Shown here: one piece after another, positions 16,662 through 24,253 of the stretch
How the letters are laid out: every line of letters begins with the position of its first letter
Numbering within the stretch: position 1 is the stretch's first letter
From: an uncultured Eubacteriales bacterium
GTDB taxonomy: Bacteria; Bacillota; Clostridia; Oscillospirales; Acutalibacteraceae
Assembly (NCBI GenBank): GCA_934630515.1
Contig: CAKTVV010000004.1
Coordinates: forward strand, 1-64,000
DNA length: 64,000 nucleotides
Direction: 5' to 3'
The notes under the pieces: model-generated
Told to the model about the DNA's origin: nothing
The model's database searches: none
What the model saw: only the letters and a program-made list of their open reading frames with translations
Translations under genes and position numbers: made by a program

Positions 16662-17579
16662 TTATTCTGCCAGTCGCCGGAACATATCGTCAAACAGGGC
16701 ATCCCGCCGGATAGCGGTGATGTACCGCATGGGCTTGCGGGCAGGATCGAAGGTATAGCGGGAATCGTATTCCGGCACCGGTGTGGGGCGTATATCCCCG
16801 GTCATAAACCGATCGCCGTCATTCATCAGCCATGCCACGGCGGTCACATCCCAGAGCGTGCGGCTCCAGGGCCGTTCCACCGCCTCGTTGCGATACCCGT
16901 CCACCGTCAGCCGGCACAGATAGTCCGCCAGCGCTCCTTTTCCGCCCAGCCAATGCTCCAGCTCATACCGGGTGGTGAGAAACGGCTCCACCACCCCGAA
17001 GCAGGGCAGCTGCACCAGCGGCGCCGGGCTGTCAAATACCACCCGGGCGGCGGCTATATCCTGCGCCATATTGAACTCGTCGATCCGGGGCAGATGGTGG
17101 GCATGGCCGCCCAGCCATACGATCACCACATTTTCGGCGATGGCGGGTTCCAGCAGCAGCGCCGACGCAATATCGGTCAGCGCCCCGATGCCCACCAGAT
17201 ACAGGGGCTTTTCCGGGGAATACCGCCGTGCCGTCTCCACCATAAACCGGGCAGCCGGAGACTCCACCGGCGTTTTTTCGTCCGGCAGATACGCCCGGGA
17301 GCCGGGATGGCACCGCTCCAGCAGATCTGTCCGCCCTGCCACCGTTACCACCTGCTGCAGCGCCTCCCAGGTCTTGTCCGCCCCCTGCGCCGGGTCGGGT
17401 ATCTCCTTCGTCGCAAACGGGGCGGAGCAAAGCCCCACCGGCCGCAGCCGTTCCTCGCTGCGCAGCAGATATCCGATGGCAAACTGGTCGTCGATCTCAT
17501 TGGAGACGTCTGTATCCAGAATTACATCCACCGGCTCTGTCGGCGCATCCAGATTCTTTCGGTACTGTGCATACGTCAT
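16662..17579 (-). CDS. Nucleoside hydrolase (IunH/RihA superfamily)
   Basis: It cleaves the N-glycosidic bond of nucleosides to free base and ribose. The N-terminal calcium-binding motif appears as DTDVSNEIDDQFAIGY (about 23-38), a variant of DTDxGxDDxxA. The substrate-side EFNMAQDIAAARVVF (about 166-180) and the C-terminal WDVTAVAWL are also present. At 305 aa it is of standard length. The AraC-type regulator gene lies upstream on the same strand but has its own promoter. A promoter at 17613-17642 and a terminator at 16624 make this a single-gene unit. Base preference is unknown. Confidence 0.88.
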   Translation of the reverse strand: MTYAQYRKNLDAPTEPVDVILDTDVSNEIDDQFAIGYLLRSEERLRPVGLCSAPFATKEIPDPAQGADKTWEALQQVVTVAGRTDLLERCHPGSRAYLPDEKTPVESPAARFMVETARRYSPEKPLYLVGIGALTDIASALLLEPAIAENVVIVWLGGHAHHLPRIDEFNMAQDIAAARVVFDSPAPLVQLPCFGVVEPFLTTRYELEHWLGGKGALADYLCRLTVDGYRNEAVERPWSRTLWDVTAVAWLMNDGDRFMTGDIRPTPVPEYDSRYTFDPARKPMRYITAIRRDALFDDMFRRLAE

Positions 17580-17612
17580 ACTTATCTCACCTCAGCTGTC
17601 GTTGGTAAGAAC

Positions 17613-17642
17613 AGTATACCGGATCCGGGGCGGGCGTGTCTA
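17613..17642 (-). promoter_or_regulatory. Promoter of nucleoside hydrolase gene
   Basis: TAGACA (17642-17637), an 18-bp spacer and TATACT (17618-17613) on the minus strand, 34 bases before the ATG. Confidence 0.6.
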
Positions 17643-17662
17643 TCGTCCAATGGCTGTTTTTC

Positions 17663-18418
17663 TTATACGGAGTGGCTTTTTCTGTATTCCGCCGGGGCAG
17701 CGCCAAAGCGCCGCCGGAACGCCGCCGAAAATTGGGGCGCCGTGGAAAACCCGCAGCGGTACGCCGCCTCCGTGCAGCTCACCGCCGGGTCCTCCAGTAT
17801 CCGGCAGGCCGCCTGCAGCCGCCGCTCCAGCAAATATGCCCGGGGAGATTGCCCGGTCACCTGCTTAAAATAGTGGTGGAAATGATCATAGCCGTAATGA
17901 AATTGCTGCGCCAATTCCGAAAACACGATCTTCTCGTGGTAGTTTTCGTCCAGATATTGAATGACAAACTGAAGATCTCTGTGCATATGCCGGCGGGAGC
18001 TGGGCTGCCACCGCAGCAGCAGCGCCACCAGCTCCCGCAGCTTGGCGGACAGCATCAGCCGGTATCCCTCCGGCTGCTCCAGCAGCTCCCGCAGCACGGT
18101 TTTCAGCACGGGGTACAGCTGCCCGCTGCCATCCACTCCCACGGTCAGCGGCAGCGGCACCGGGCTGGTAAACTGCACGACCAGCAGGGAGGAATCCCCC
18201 CGGTGGGTCTCCCCGTGCAGCATTCCCGGCGGCATCAGGGCAAAGACCGCCGCCCCCAGCGGGTAGGCTTGCCCCTCAATCACCGTTTCACCCTCATCCA
18301 GCATATAATACACCAGCTCATAGCACTGATGGAAGTGCATCCCTACCGCAAACGGTCCCTCCCGCACCCACTTTACGGCGGTCAGCACCGCAAATTCCGT
18401 CTCACCCGCTTGTGTCAT
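17663..18418 (-). CDS. AraC-family transcriptional regulator with cupin sensor
   Basis: A 251-aa regulator. The N-terminal half (about 20-120) is a cupin-like ligand domain with FAVGMHFHQCYELVYYM and LMPPGMLHGE. The C-terminal AraC DNA-binding domain (about 145-245) has the two helix-turn-helix units, including FSELAQQFHYGYDHFHHYFKQ and the signature AAYRCGFSTAPQFSAAF. ATG 18418 is preferred over the upstream GTG (18445) because GGGAGCG precedes it. The signal it senses is probably a small sugar or nucleoside; the neighbouring nucleoside hydrolase is a candidate target. Confidence 0.86.
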   Translation of the reverse strand: MTQAGETEFAVLTAVKWVREGPFAVGMHFHQCYELVYYMLDEGETVIEGQAYPLGAAVFALMPPGMLHGETHRGDSSLLVVQFTSPVPLPLTVGVDGSGQLYPVLKTVLRELLEQPEGYRLMLSAKLRELVALLLRWQPSSRRHMHRDLQFVIQYLDENYHEKIVFSELAQQFHYGYDHFHHYFKQVTGQSPRAYLLERRLQAACRILEDPAVSCTEAAYRCGFSTAPQFSAAFRRRFGAAPAEYRKSHSV

Positions 18419-18453
18419 GGCTTTCGCTCCCTTCACCGCTCTCACTGACGGTA

Positions 18454-18482
18454 AGCATACCGCATTTTAGGAGGATTGTCTA
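18454..18482 (-). promoter_or_regulatory. Promoter of AraC-type regulator gene
   Basis: TAGACA (18482-18477), 17-bp spacer, TATGCT (18459-18454), 36 bases before the ATG at 18418. Confidence 0.5.
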
Positions 18483-18570
18483 CCGGGTTTTGCAAAAATC
18501 TCCGAGCGCCGGGTCTTTTCCCCGGGCGCCGGGGGGATTCCTCCCGCCCGGCAGCACCCTGCACCGCAAA

Positions 18571-18601
18571 CGCTCCCCGGCGGAAGATCCGCCGGGGAGC
18601 G
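18571..18601 (-). terminator. Terminator after TetR-family gene
   Basis: CGCTCCCCGGCGG pairs perfectly with CCGCCGGGGAGCG around AAGAT, 18 bases beyond the TetR stop. The stem is almost the same as the one at 16624-16650. Confidence 0.7.
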
Positions 18602-18619
18602 TTATTTATCCTATCCGAT

Positions 18620-19180
18620 TTATTCCGCAGCGGTGGATCGGCGGAACACCTCCGCCGAAATTTCCCGGCACAGCGCCGTGATCCGCCCGATCTCCTCGGT
18701 GGCATCGTCCCGCATCCCTCCGGCGATCCAGTCGATGGTCAGTCCGAACAGCTCGCACTTAAAGAAACGTACCGCCAGCTCCCGCTCCTTGTCCCCCGGC
18801 GGCACCTCGCCGTAGACGGTGTTGAGATAGGTGGTGATGACGTATTCGCACAGTGCCAGAGAATACCGCTCGTACACATCCCGGTTGACGGAATTGTAGA
18901 TATGCTGCACCGCCTTGCGGTTTTGCAGCGCAAACTGGAACGCCAGCTCGGCGCACTGATCCAGAGAGCTGATGGAGGAATAGGTGGCGATGAGCCCGTC
19001 CACCTCCTCCTTGATGATCTCCTCGATCAGAGTGGGGATATCCTGATAATGATAGTAAAAGGAGTTGCGGTTGATGCCGCAATCCTCCACGATGCTGCGC
19101 ACGCTGATCTTGCTCAGGGGATACTCGTTGAGCAGCTTCATAAAGGACGTTTTTATGGCCGTTTTCGTAAAATTCGGCAC
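18620..19180 (-). CDS. TetR/AcrR-family transcriptional regulator
   Basis: A 186-aa repressor-type protein. The helix-turn-helix is at about 22-48 (ISVRSIVEDCGINRNSFYYHYQDI), the typical TetR signature. The C-terminal part is all-helical and resembles the TetR_C_33-like group; the ligand is unknown. The start is a GTG at 19180 with AAGGAGG eight bases upstream. Its promoter region (19221-19252) carries a perfect palindrome over the -10, which suggests autoregulation. No obvious target gene is adjacent. Confidence 0.85.
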   Translation of the reverse strand: MPNFTKTAIKTSFMKLLNEYPLSKISVRSIVEDCGINRNSFYYHYQDIPTLIEEIIKEEVDGLIATYSSISSLDQCAELAFQFALQNRKAVQHIYNSVNRDVYERYSLALCEYVITTYLNTVYGEVPPGDKERELAVRFFKCELFGLTIDWIAGGMRDDATEEIGRITALCREISAEVFRRSTAAE

Positions 19181-19220
19181 GCCGGATACCTCCTTAAACG
19201 GAAAAAGTCAACTTACAAGA

Positions 19221-19252
19221 GGTATCATACCACATTTTTCCGCCGGGTGCAA
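19221..19252 (-). promoter_or_regulatory. Promoter with palindromic operator for TetR gene
   Basis: TTGCAC (19252-19247), 17-bp spacer, TATGAT (19229-19224). The -10 is embedded in the perfect palindrome GGTATCATACC (19221-19231), a plausible operator for the protein encoded just downstream. Confidence 0.6.
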
Positions 19253-19255
19253 GCC

Positions 19256-20206
19256 TTATCCGGCGATCCCCAGCTCGATAAAACACCGCAGTGCCGCATG
19301 GTTCACCTCGCCCTCAGCGGTCACCCGATAATAGATGCCGTGGACGGCGAGATCCGCCACCACCTTATCTTTGCCGACTTCGTATACCTTTACATCATAC
19401 GTTTCGCCGTCCGAAGCCTTGAATTGGTTGACTTCATCGGTCTCGCTCAACAGCCGCCGGTCGGCAAAGGCGGCGGGGGGAGCGATCCGGCTGGCGGTCA
19501 CGGACACGGTGAACCGCTCCGAGAACGCCGCCCCCTCATACAGCTGCATCATCTCCGCCGTATAGGTGGCTATATCGTCCACGATCTGCCCGTCCTCCCG
19601 GCGGCGCACCAGAGAATAGGCGTCGTTTTCCACCGGCGTGACTGTGCACCGGGTATACGACCCGGGATAGGCCTGCTTTTTCCAGAAATCCGCCAGCGCC
19701 TGCCGCAGATCCCGCCCAAAATAAACGGCCGTTTCGGCGGCGGTGCGGCGCTCCGTCACGCACTGCTCCGGATCCCAGCGCCTTGCCTGCTCCGCCGTGC
19801 CGGTCACCACATTCACACACCAGATGATCTTGCCGTCCGGCTTTGCCGGCGCTTGGCTGCTCTCCGTCGGACTCTGGGGATCGTTCACGGTTGCCGACCG
19901 GCTGGTGGTGGTCTGCTCCCCGCTGCCGTCGGGAGCGGTGGTCGTCTGACCCTCGCTGTTGGGGGCGGTGATGACGGCGTCCTCCGCCGGCTCTCCTTGG
20001 GGCGTGTTCGGCTGGCTGCTCTCCATCCCCGGCAGGGGGCGAAACACCCCGCTGCGCCAAATTCCCAGCCCGGCGGCGCCCGCCAGACATACGCAGCCCA
20101 CCGTCGCTGCGCCCCGGGTCAGCCGCTGGCGCTTTTGCCGCCGCGCCCGCTCATAGGTGTGTACCCGCTCCAGCACCCGGGCGGTCATTTCTTCATAGGT
20201 TTTCAT
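19256..20206 (-). CDS. Membrane protein paired with ECF sigma factor (possible anti-sigma)
   Basis: A 316-aa protein with a short cytoplasmic N-terminus (KTYEEMTARVLERVHTYERARRQKRQ), one membrane segment at about 30-50, a Ser/Thr/Pro/Gln-rich linker (about 60-125) and a folded extracytoplasmic domain (about 130-316). It overlaps the stop of the sigma gene by 14 bases, and AGGAGGG precedes its ATG at 20206. That arrangement is the standard one for a membrane anti-sigma factor, but no recognisable anti-sigma zinc-finger motif (HxxxCxxC) or RsgI motif is present. The call therefore rests on position and topology. Confidence 0.6.
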   Translation of the reverse strand: MKTYEEMTARVLERVHTYERARRQKRQRLTRGAATVGCVCLAGAAGLGIWRSGVFRPLPGMESSQPNTPQGEPAEDAVITAPNSEGQTTTAPDGSGEQTTTSRSATVNDPQSPTESSQAPAKPDGKIIWCVNVVTGTAEQARRWDPEQCVTERRTAAETAVYFGRDLRQALADFWKKQAYPGSYTRCTVTPVENDAYSLVRRREDGQIVDDIATYTAEMMQLYEGAAFSERFTVSVTASRIAPPAAFADRRLLSETDEVNQFKASDGETYDVKVYEVGKDKVVADLAVHGIYYRVTAEGEVNHAALRCFIELGIAG

Positions 20207-20753
20207 ACACAAAGCCCTCCTGCTCCAATTGTTTTTTCAGCGCTGACCGGGCACGGCAGACCAACATTTCGGCAGCGTGGGGGCTTTTGCCCATGACGCT
20301 TGCCGCCGCCCGCAGAGAGAAGCTCTCAAAATACACCAGCCACAGAATCTGCCGGTAGTCCGGCGGCAACGCTGCCAGCGCTGTGTACAGCTGCCGCCTT
20401 TGCTCGTTTTGCAGGTAGGTCTGCTCCGGCTGGGCGAGCTCTCCCGGCTGCTGCACCGCCTCCTCCAGCGAGGTCTCCCGCCGCCGGGATCGACGCCGCC
20501 AGTGATCCACGGCGATGTGCCGCCCGATGGTATACAGCCACGTGCGGAAGGCGCTACCGCCCTTGTTGCGGGGTTTTTTCGTCCCCAGCCGCACAAAGGT
20601 GTCCTCCGCCAGCTCCTCCGCCAGAACCATATCGCCCACCAGCGTATGGAGATACAGGATCAGCCCGTCCTGATAGTCCCGGATGATCTCCGCCAAGCCC
20701 TGCTCATCGCCCTCCTCCCGGAACCGGCGATAGCTCTCTGCCCCTCGATCCAT
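20193..20753 (-). CDS. ECF-type RNA polymerase sigma factor
   Basis: A 186-aa sigma-70-family protein. Region 2 spans about 20-95 (LAEIIRDYQDGLILYLHTLVGD, then TWLYTIGRHIAVDHWRRRSRR). Region 4 spans about 118-175 (LPPDYRQILWLVYFESFSLRAAASVMGKS). There is no sigma region 3, as in ECF factors. GAGGAGGGT precedes the ATG. A perfect inverted repeat lies at 20768-20787 just upstream. The membrane protein at 19256-20206 is its translationally coupled partner. Confidence 0.9.
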   Translation of the reverse strand: MDRGAESYRRFREEGDEQGLAEIIRDYQDGLILYLHTLVGDMVLAEELAEDTFVRLGTKKPRNKGGSAFRTWLYTIGRHIAVDHWRRRSRRRETSLEEAVQQPGELAQPEQTYLQNEQRRQLYTALAALPPDYRQILWLVYFESFSLRAAASVMGKSPHAAEMLVCRARSALKKQLEQEGFVYENL

Positions 20754-20767
20754 CGTACCCTCCTCAT

Positions 20768-20787
20768 GTGAAAAAGACCTTTTTCAC
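20768..20787 (-). promoter_or_regulatory. Perfect inverted repeat upstream of ECF sigma gene
   Basis: GTGAAAAAG and CTTTTTCAC flank a central AC, 15 bases before the sigma-factor ATG. It could be an operator or a small hairpin in the 5' untranslated region. Confidence 0.5.
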
Positions 20788-20834
20788 CTATTACACGCTC
20801 CAGCCCTCCAAAACCTCACAGACAATTTCAAAAA

Positions 20835-20863
20835 AGGACCGGCAGATTCCTTCCGCCGGTCCT
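20835..20863 (-). terminator. Terminator after LamG-fold protein gene
   Basis: AGGACCGGC and GCCGGTCCT form the stem. On the minus strand TTTTTTG follows directly (20834-20828). It separates the LamG gene from the sigma-factor gene. Confidence 0.8.
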
Positions 20864-20884
20864 GTGTATCGGTCTTATCCGCCC

Positions 20885-21805
20885 TTATGATCGGGATTGT
20901 GCTTTCATGCGCCACCAGACACCCAGCGCCAGCAGCAGGATCGCCCCGCCGGGAAGCGCCAGGATCCACAGCCGGTTGTGGGGCTGCAGCGGATCGGGCG
21001 CCGTGGCCTTATCCGCTGCCGCCATGGGGTCCCACGCATCGGCATCCGTCCCGGCGGCGCTGCCGGTCAGCTCCGGCAGCGTCAGCGCCCGGTCATACAG
21101 ATACACCTCGTCCACCAGCATCGTCGCCCCGGTCTCCGCCGTGCTGCCACCAATGCACAATTGCTGCTCTGCGTCGGTCCCGGTCACCGCTATCGGCGTT
21201 TCGCTCACCGGCACGCTGTCCAGATAGAACCGGATGCCCGTGCCGCCGGCGACTATCGTCAGCCGATGCCATACGCCGTGGGTCAGTCCGTCAGCGCCCT
21301 CCGCCGACAGGGTCTGCGTCGCCCCGGCGGCATCCGTCACCTGCAGCAACGGGCTGTATACGAAGCTGCCGTCCTGTCCGGCAGCTGCCAGCCGGAACCC
21401 CGGCGTTCCCTCCAGCGTCAGCAGTGTCGGCTGCCGCTCCGGCTGGGTCTCCGCCTCCGTGGGCGTCCACTGTACCCAAAGATCCAGCGTAAATTCCGCA
21501 GGCAGCGTCATTCCCTCCAGCCGCAGCGTCTCTCCGGCCGCCAGCGCTATCGCCTGCCCGGACGTTTCCTGCTCAGACACAGGGCGTCCGGGTACCCATG
21601 TGAGATTCTCCGTCTCCAGCTGGGTGTCGCCCCGATAATAGGTCAGCTCCGGCGGCAGCGTCTCCGGCTCGGTCAGCAGCGCCACACCATCTGCTGCTGC
21701 CGGTGCCGGCTCCGACGGCGTCATCGACTCGGCGGGTTCTGCCGCCGCCGTCATTGTCAGCCCCAGCAACAGGATTGCTGCCAGCCAGCCGCTCCATCGT
21801 TTCAT
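20885..21805 (-). CDS. Secreted, C-terminally anchored LamG/concanavalin-fold protein
   Basis: A 306-aa cell-surface protein. A signal peptide (KRWSGWLAAILLLGLTMTAAAE) leads into a Laminin-G/concanavalin-like domain at about 85-255. This is recognisable from FTLDLWVQW, GVWHRLTIVAGGTGIRFYLD, and LVDEVYLYDRALTLPEL, the usual closing motif of LamG_3 modules. A single membrane segment (about 275-297) and RMKAQSRS end the chain, giving a type I topology with no sortase motif. LamG domains bind glycans or proteins; the ligand is unknown. GGGGAGGAA precedes the ATG at 21805; the upstream extension in the same frame is unlikely. Confidence 0.75.
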   Translation of the reverse strand: MKRWSGWLAAILLLGLTMTAAAEPAESMTPSEPAPAAADGVALLTEPETLPPELTYYRGDTQLETENLTWVPGRPVSEQETSGQAIALAAGETLRLEGMTLPAEFTLDLWVQWTPTEAETQPERQPTLLTLEGTPGFRLAAAGQDGSFVYSPLLQVTDAAGATQTLSAEGADGLTHGVWHRLTIVAGGTGIRFYLDSVPVSETPIAVTGTDAEQQLCIGGSTAETGATMLVDEVYLYDRALTLPELTGSAAGTDADAWDPMAAADKATAPDPLQPHNRLWILALPGGAILLLALGVWWRMKAQSRS

Positions 21806-22009
21806 TGGCCGTTCCTCCCCATGGGTGTTGTTTTTCTCATCATACCACATTGAACGGCAAATGAAAACCCCCGGCGGGAAACTTTTCCGGCAGCGCATGG
21901 CAATGTCCCCGCTCCGGCAGGCCTATCCGGTTGTCCCGCCCGCCGAAACGCCCGGATTCGGCGGCGCCCCGGCGGGGAGCTTGCAGCGCCGCTCCTGTCC
22001 AGTCCGCTT

Positions 22010-22610
22010 TGTCAACATACGAAACAAAAGTAATATAATATTTTTTGTTGTTTTCCCCTCTAGAGCGAGGCGGTGCCTCGCTCTATTCACCCCTTTCGTT
22101 CTTTATCCCCAAAGAACCAAGGGTTTGAAACTTCGCTTGATGCTCGTTTCAAAAGGTTTATGTTATTATTTTTACTGTGTTTTATGTTATGCTCAATCTT
22201 CGATTTAATTTTAAAAAGTGCAAACGGGAGCAGAGCAGAGTGGAGTGAAGCAGATGACAGAGTTTCCCCTTGCAAAAAGCAAGGAAAAACTCTAAGTAGT
22301 GAAACGGTGTGCTTTCGCTTTCGTTCCGTTCGCATTGTGGTTTAAGAGTTAGGTTTTTTCATTGCCTACTATTTGCAACCCTTTCGGGAAATCTCACTCC
22401 GCCCTTGATTTTACACAATAGTTCCTTTTTCAGAGGTTCCACCCGCACAGTTCTCTTTTTTTATATGGCGATTTACTGACAACCTTTCCCATTGACGACA
22501 ATTTAAGAAACCACACTCAAACCGCCGAGACGATTTATTACTTATGCTCGCCCACACACGAATTATTTTAGGGTGCTTATCGGTGTTATGCACCGCCTAA
22601 ATCAAGCAAA
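22010..22610. other. Non-coding left part of the AT-rich island
   Basis: No gene I can support. Two hairpins are visible: GAGCGAGGC with GCCTCGCTC at 22063-22083 (9-bp perfect stem), and AGAGTTT-CCTTGC with GCAAGG-AAACTCT at 22259-22293. Short frames on both strands look random. Confidence 0.4.
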
Positions 22611-22615
22611 AGAAA

Positions 22616-22648
22616 AAAGTCCTGTCAATTACTTACCGACAGGACTTT
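22616..22648. terminator. Strong hairpin terminator in the AT-rich island
   Basis: AAAGTCCTGTC pairs perfectly with GACAGGACTTT around an 11-base loop, with A-rich sequence before it and GAATTTTT after it. It could act on either strand. Confidence 0.6.
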
Positions 22649-22712
22649 GAATTTTTAAGTGCTTTATCATACTTATATCAAAGTTCATTGCTTATAGGCA
22701 AGTAATGAACCG

Positions 22713-22750
22713 AGACTTAATTCCAATTCCGTGGAATTAGGTCTTTTTTT
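22713..22750 (+). terminator. Rho-independent terminator, plus strand
   Basis: AGACTTAATTCC pairs with GGAATTAGGTCT (one G-U pair) and is followed by seven Ts. A smaller hairpin, TTCATTGCTT with AAGTAATGAA, lies just upstream at about 22684-22709. The transcript it ends has no visible ORF. Confidence 0.7.
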
Positions 22751-22919
22751 ATTCAATTTGATTTAAGTATGTTTGTTATTATTGAAAATCGAAAACATAA
22801 AGAATTATAAACTAAACAATTTTTGCGAGTTTGCTCACAAAATAAGATATGGACTTTTTTCAGCATATAAATATAATTAAATTAGAGGCCTCGATAAAAA
22901 GCATAAAGGAGAATTGATT

Positions 22920-23828
22920 ATGAATAGTATTTTTGCTAACAATCTCAAAAAATTACGATTACAAAAGAAACTCACTCAAGAACAAGTTGCGGAATTTTTA
23001 GGTGTCGGTTCTCAAACAATTTCTCGATGGGAGTGTAATACAACATACCCTGATGTTATGTTGTTACCTGAAATTGCAAAACTTTACTGTGTAACAGTTG
23101 ATGACCTATTTAAAGCGAATTCTTCAGCATATGAAAATTATGCTCAACGGTTAGCATCTATTTACGAAACAACTCGAACCCCCGAAGATTTTATTTATGC
23201 AGATAATGAGTTCAAAAAACTTATTAAAAGCGGTGAATATTCAACAGAAGATATATGGACATATGGAACTTTGCACCATTTTATGATGCAGTATTCTATA
23301 AATAAAGCGATAGATTTATTTGACAAGGTAATTGATAAGGGTGCAGATATAAATCCAGATGTTTTTTGGAAAACCAAAACTCAAAAAATGCTTTTGTTTT
23401 CGCAAATTGGAAAAAGTAAGGAAAGTGTTGTATCGTCATTAGACAATATTAAAAAAGGTTCTAACAATGTAATTGATTGGAGATGTTTGATACAGGCATA
23501 TATTTTTGATAAGGATATAAAAAATGCTTATGAATATTTTATTAAAGCAATTCAAAAGTTTCCTAATGATTCGATAATATATACATTAGGCGGTGATATT
23601 TGCGGAAAGTTGAACAGATATGATGAAGCATTATCGTATTGGGATAAAGCAGTTGAACTTGATAACACTTGCCTTGATGCTAAGTATTCAAAATTAAACT
23701 ATTATGCACAAATTGGCGAAAAAGAAAAGTGTAAAAATATTTCAATAGAGATAGTTGAAGAACTTAAAAAAATGGGGCTTGATATTGAGGCGGAAGCAGA
23801 AGAAAAAAGATTAAAAAATTTAATTTAA
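22920..23828 (+). CDS. XRE-family regulator with TPR-like C-terminal domain
   Basis: A 302-aa protein. An N-terminal Cro/C1 helix-turn-helix (about 5-60: LRLQKKLTQEQVAEFLGVGS, then ISRWE) is followed by an all-helical repeat region (about 75-295). Clear TPR-like units include IIYTLGGDICGKLNRYDEAL and YWDKAVELDNTCLDAKYSK. The size and layout match the peptide-sensing RRNPP/Rgg-type regulators, although plain XRE-TPR regulators also exist. AAAGGAG lies nine bases before ATG 22920. The gene is AT-rich and is the only intact gene of standard size on the island. A terminator follows at 23836. Confidence 0.8.
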   Translation: MNSIFANNLKKLRLQKKLTQEQVAEFLGVGSQTISRWECNTTYPDVMLLPEIAKLYCVTVDDLFKANSSAYENYAQRLASIYETTRTPEDFIYADNEFKKLIKSGEYSTEDIWTYGTLHHFMMQYSINKAIDLFDKVIDKGADINPDVFWKTKTQKMLLFSQIGKSKESVVSSLDNIKKGSNNVIDWRCLIQAYIFDKDIKNAYEYFIKAIQKFPNDSIIYTLGGDICGKLNRYDEALSYWDKAVELDNTCLDAKYSKLNYYAQIGEKEKCKNISIEIVEELKKMGLDIEAEAEEKRLKNLI

Positions 23829-23835
23829 AGGAAAA

Positions 23836-23873
23836 AAGATATGTGAGAAAACAAAATCTCTCATATCTTTTTT
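23836..23873 (+). terminator. Terminator after XRE-TPR gene
   Basis: AAAGATATGTGAGA pairs with TCTCTCATATCTTT (one mismatch), then TTTTTG. It overlaps the 3' end of the small minus-strand ORF at 23861-23977. Confidence 0.75.
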
Positions 23874-23977
23874 TGTTCGTTAAGTTCCTTTTGTAAGGTT
23901 TCATATAATGCTTGAATATCTTGCTCTACCGCTTTTCTTTTTTGTTCTAAATCGTAAAGTGTTTCGTTCATTTTCAT
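23861..23977 (-). CDS. Small charged coiled-coil-like ORF, 38 aa
   Basis: Not in any family I recognise. The frame encodes MKMNETLYDLEQKRKAVEQD and continues with a second amphipathic stretch (IQALYETLQKELNEQKK). It looks like a continuous charged helix or short coiled coil. GAAAGGAG lies a few bases before the ATG at 23977, better than expected by chance. It runs convergent with the XRE-TPR gene, and their ends share the terminator hairpin. It could be a small element-encoded protein or the start of a larger gene that has been lost. Confidence 0.5.
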   Translation of the reverse strand: MKMNETLYDLEQKRKAVEQDIQALYETLQKELNEQKKI

Positions 23978-24072
23978 TTGCTCCTTTCCGTTTTCTTTAC
24001 AATAAATATGATATATTTTTTTGTAAATGGCGGTCTGCAAGACCTTACAGGTTTAGTATAAACCGTAGTAAG

Positions 24073-24243
24073 TCATATTTCTGCTCGAAACAAAACGAGA
24101 TTATACATACTGATTTTGTAGAGCAGAGATATGACCGCACAAAAAAGCACCGAATCCCTGTGTGGTTTTTTGAAAGGTTAAAACGGCGACACATTTCCTT
24201 TCGTGTGTGTTGCCGTTCCTTTGCTCTTAAATAAAAGCAAAGG
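24073..24243. other. Inverted-repeat cluster upstream of mob, candidate oriT
   Basis: Three inverted repeats precede the MobV start. They are TCATATTTCTGCTC with GAGCAGAGATATGA (24073-24086 and 24121-24134, one mismatch), CGGCGACACA with TGTGTGTTGCCG (24184-24193 and 24204-24215), and CCTTTGCT with AGCAAAGG (24218-24225 and 24236-24243). The last stem includes part of the mob ribosome binding site. MobV transfer origins normally lie just upstream of mob and contain such repeats. The nick sequence was not identified. Confidence 0.4.
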
Positions 24244-24253
24244 AGTTTTTGAT

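Noticed and set aside
18476..20296. 606-codon plus-strand frame across TetR, membrane protein and sigma genes
   Set aside because: Runs antisense over three well-supported genes and has low-complexity composition.
22073..22345. Short plus-strand frame in the AT-rich island
   Set aside because: No ribosome binding site, and composed partly of hairpin sequence.
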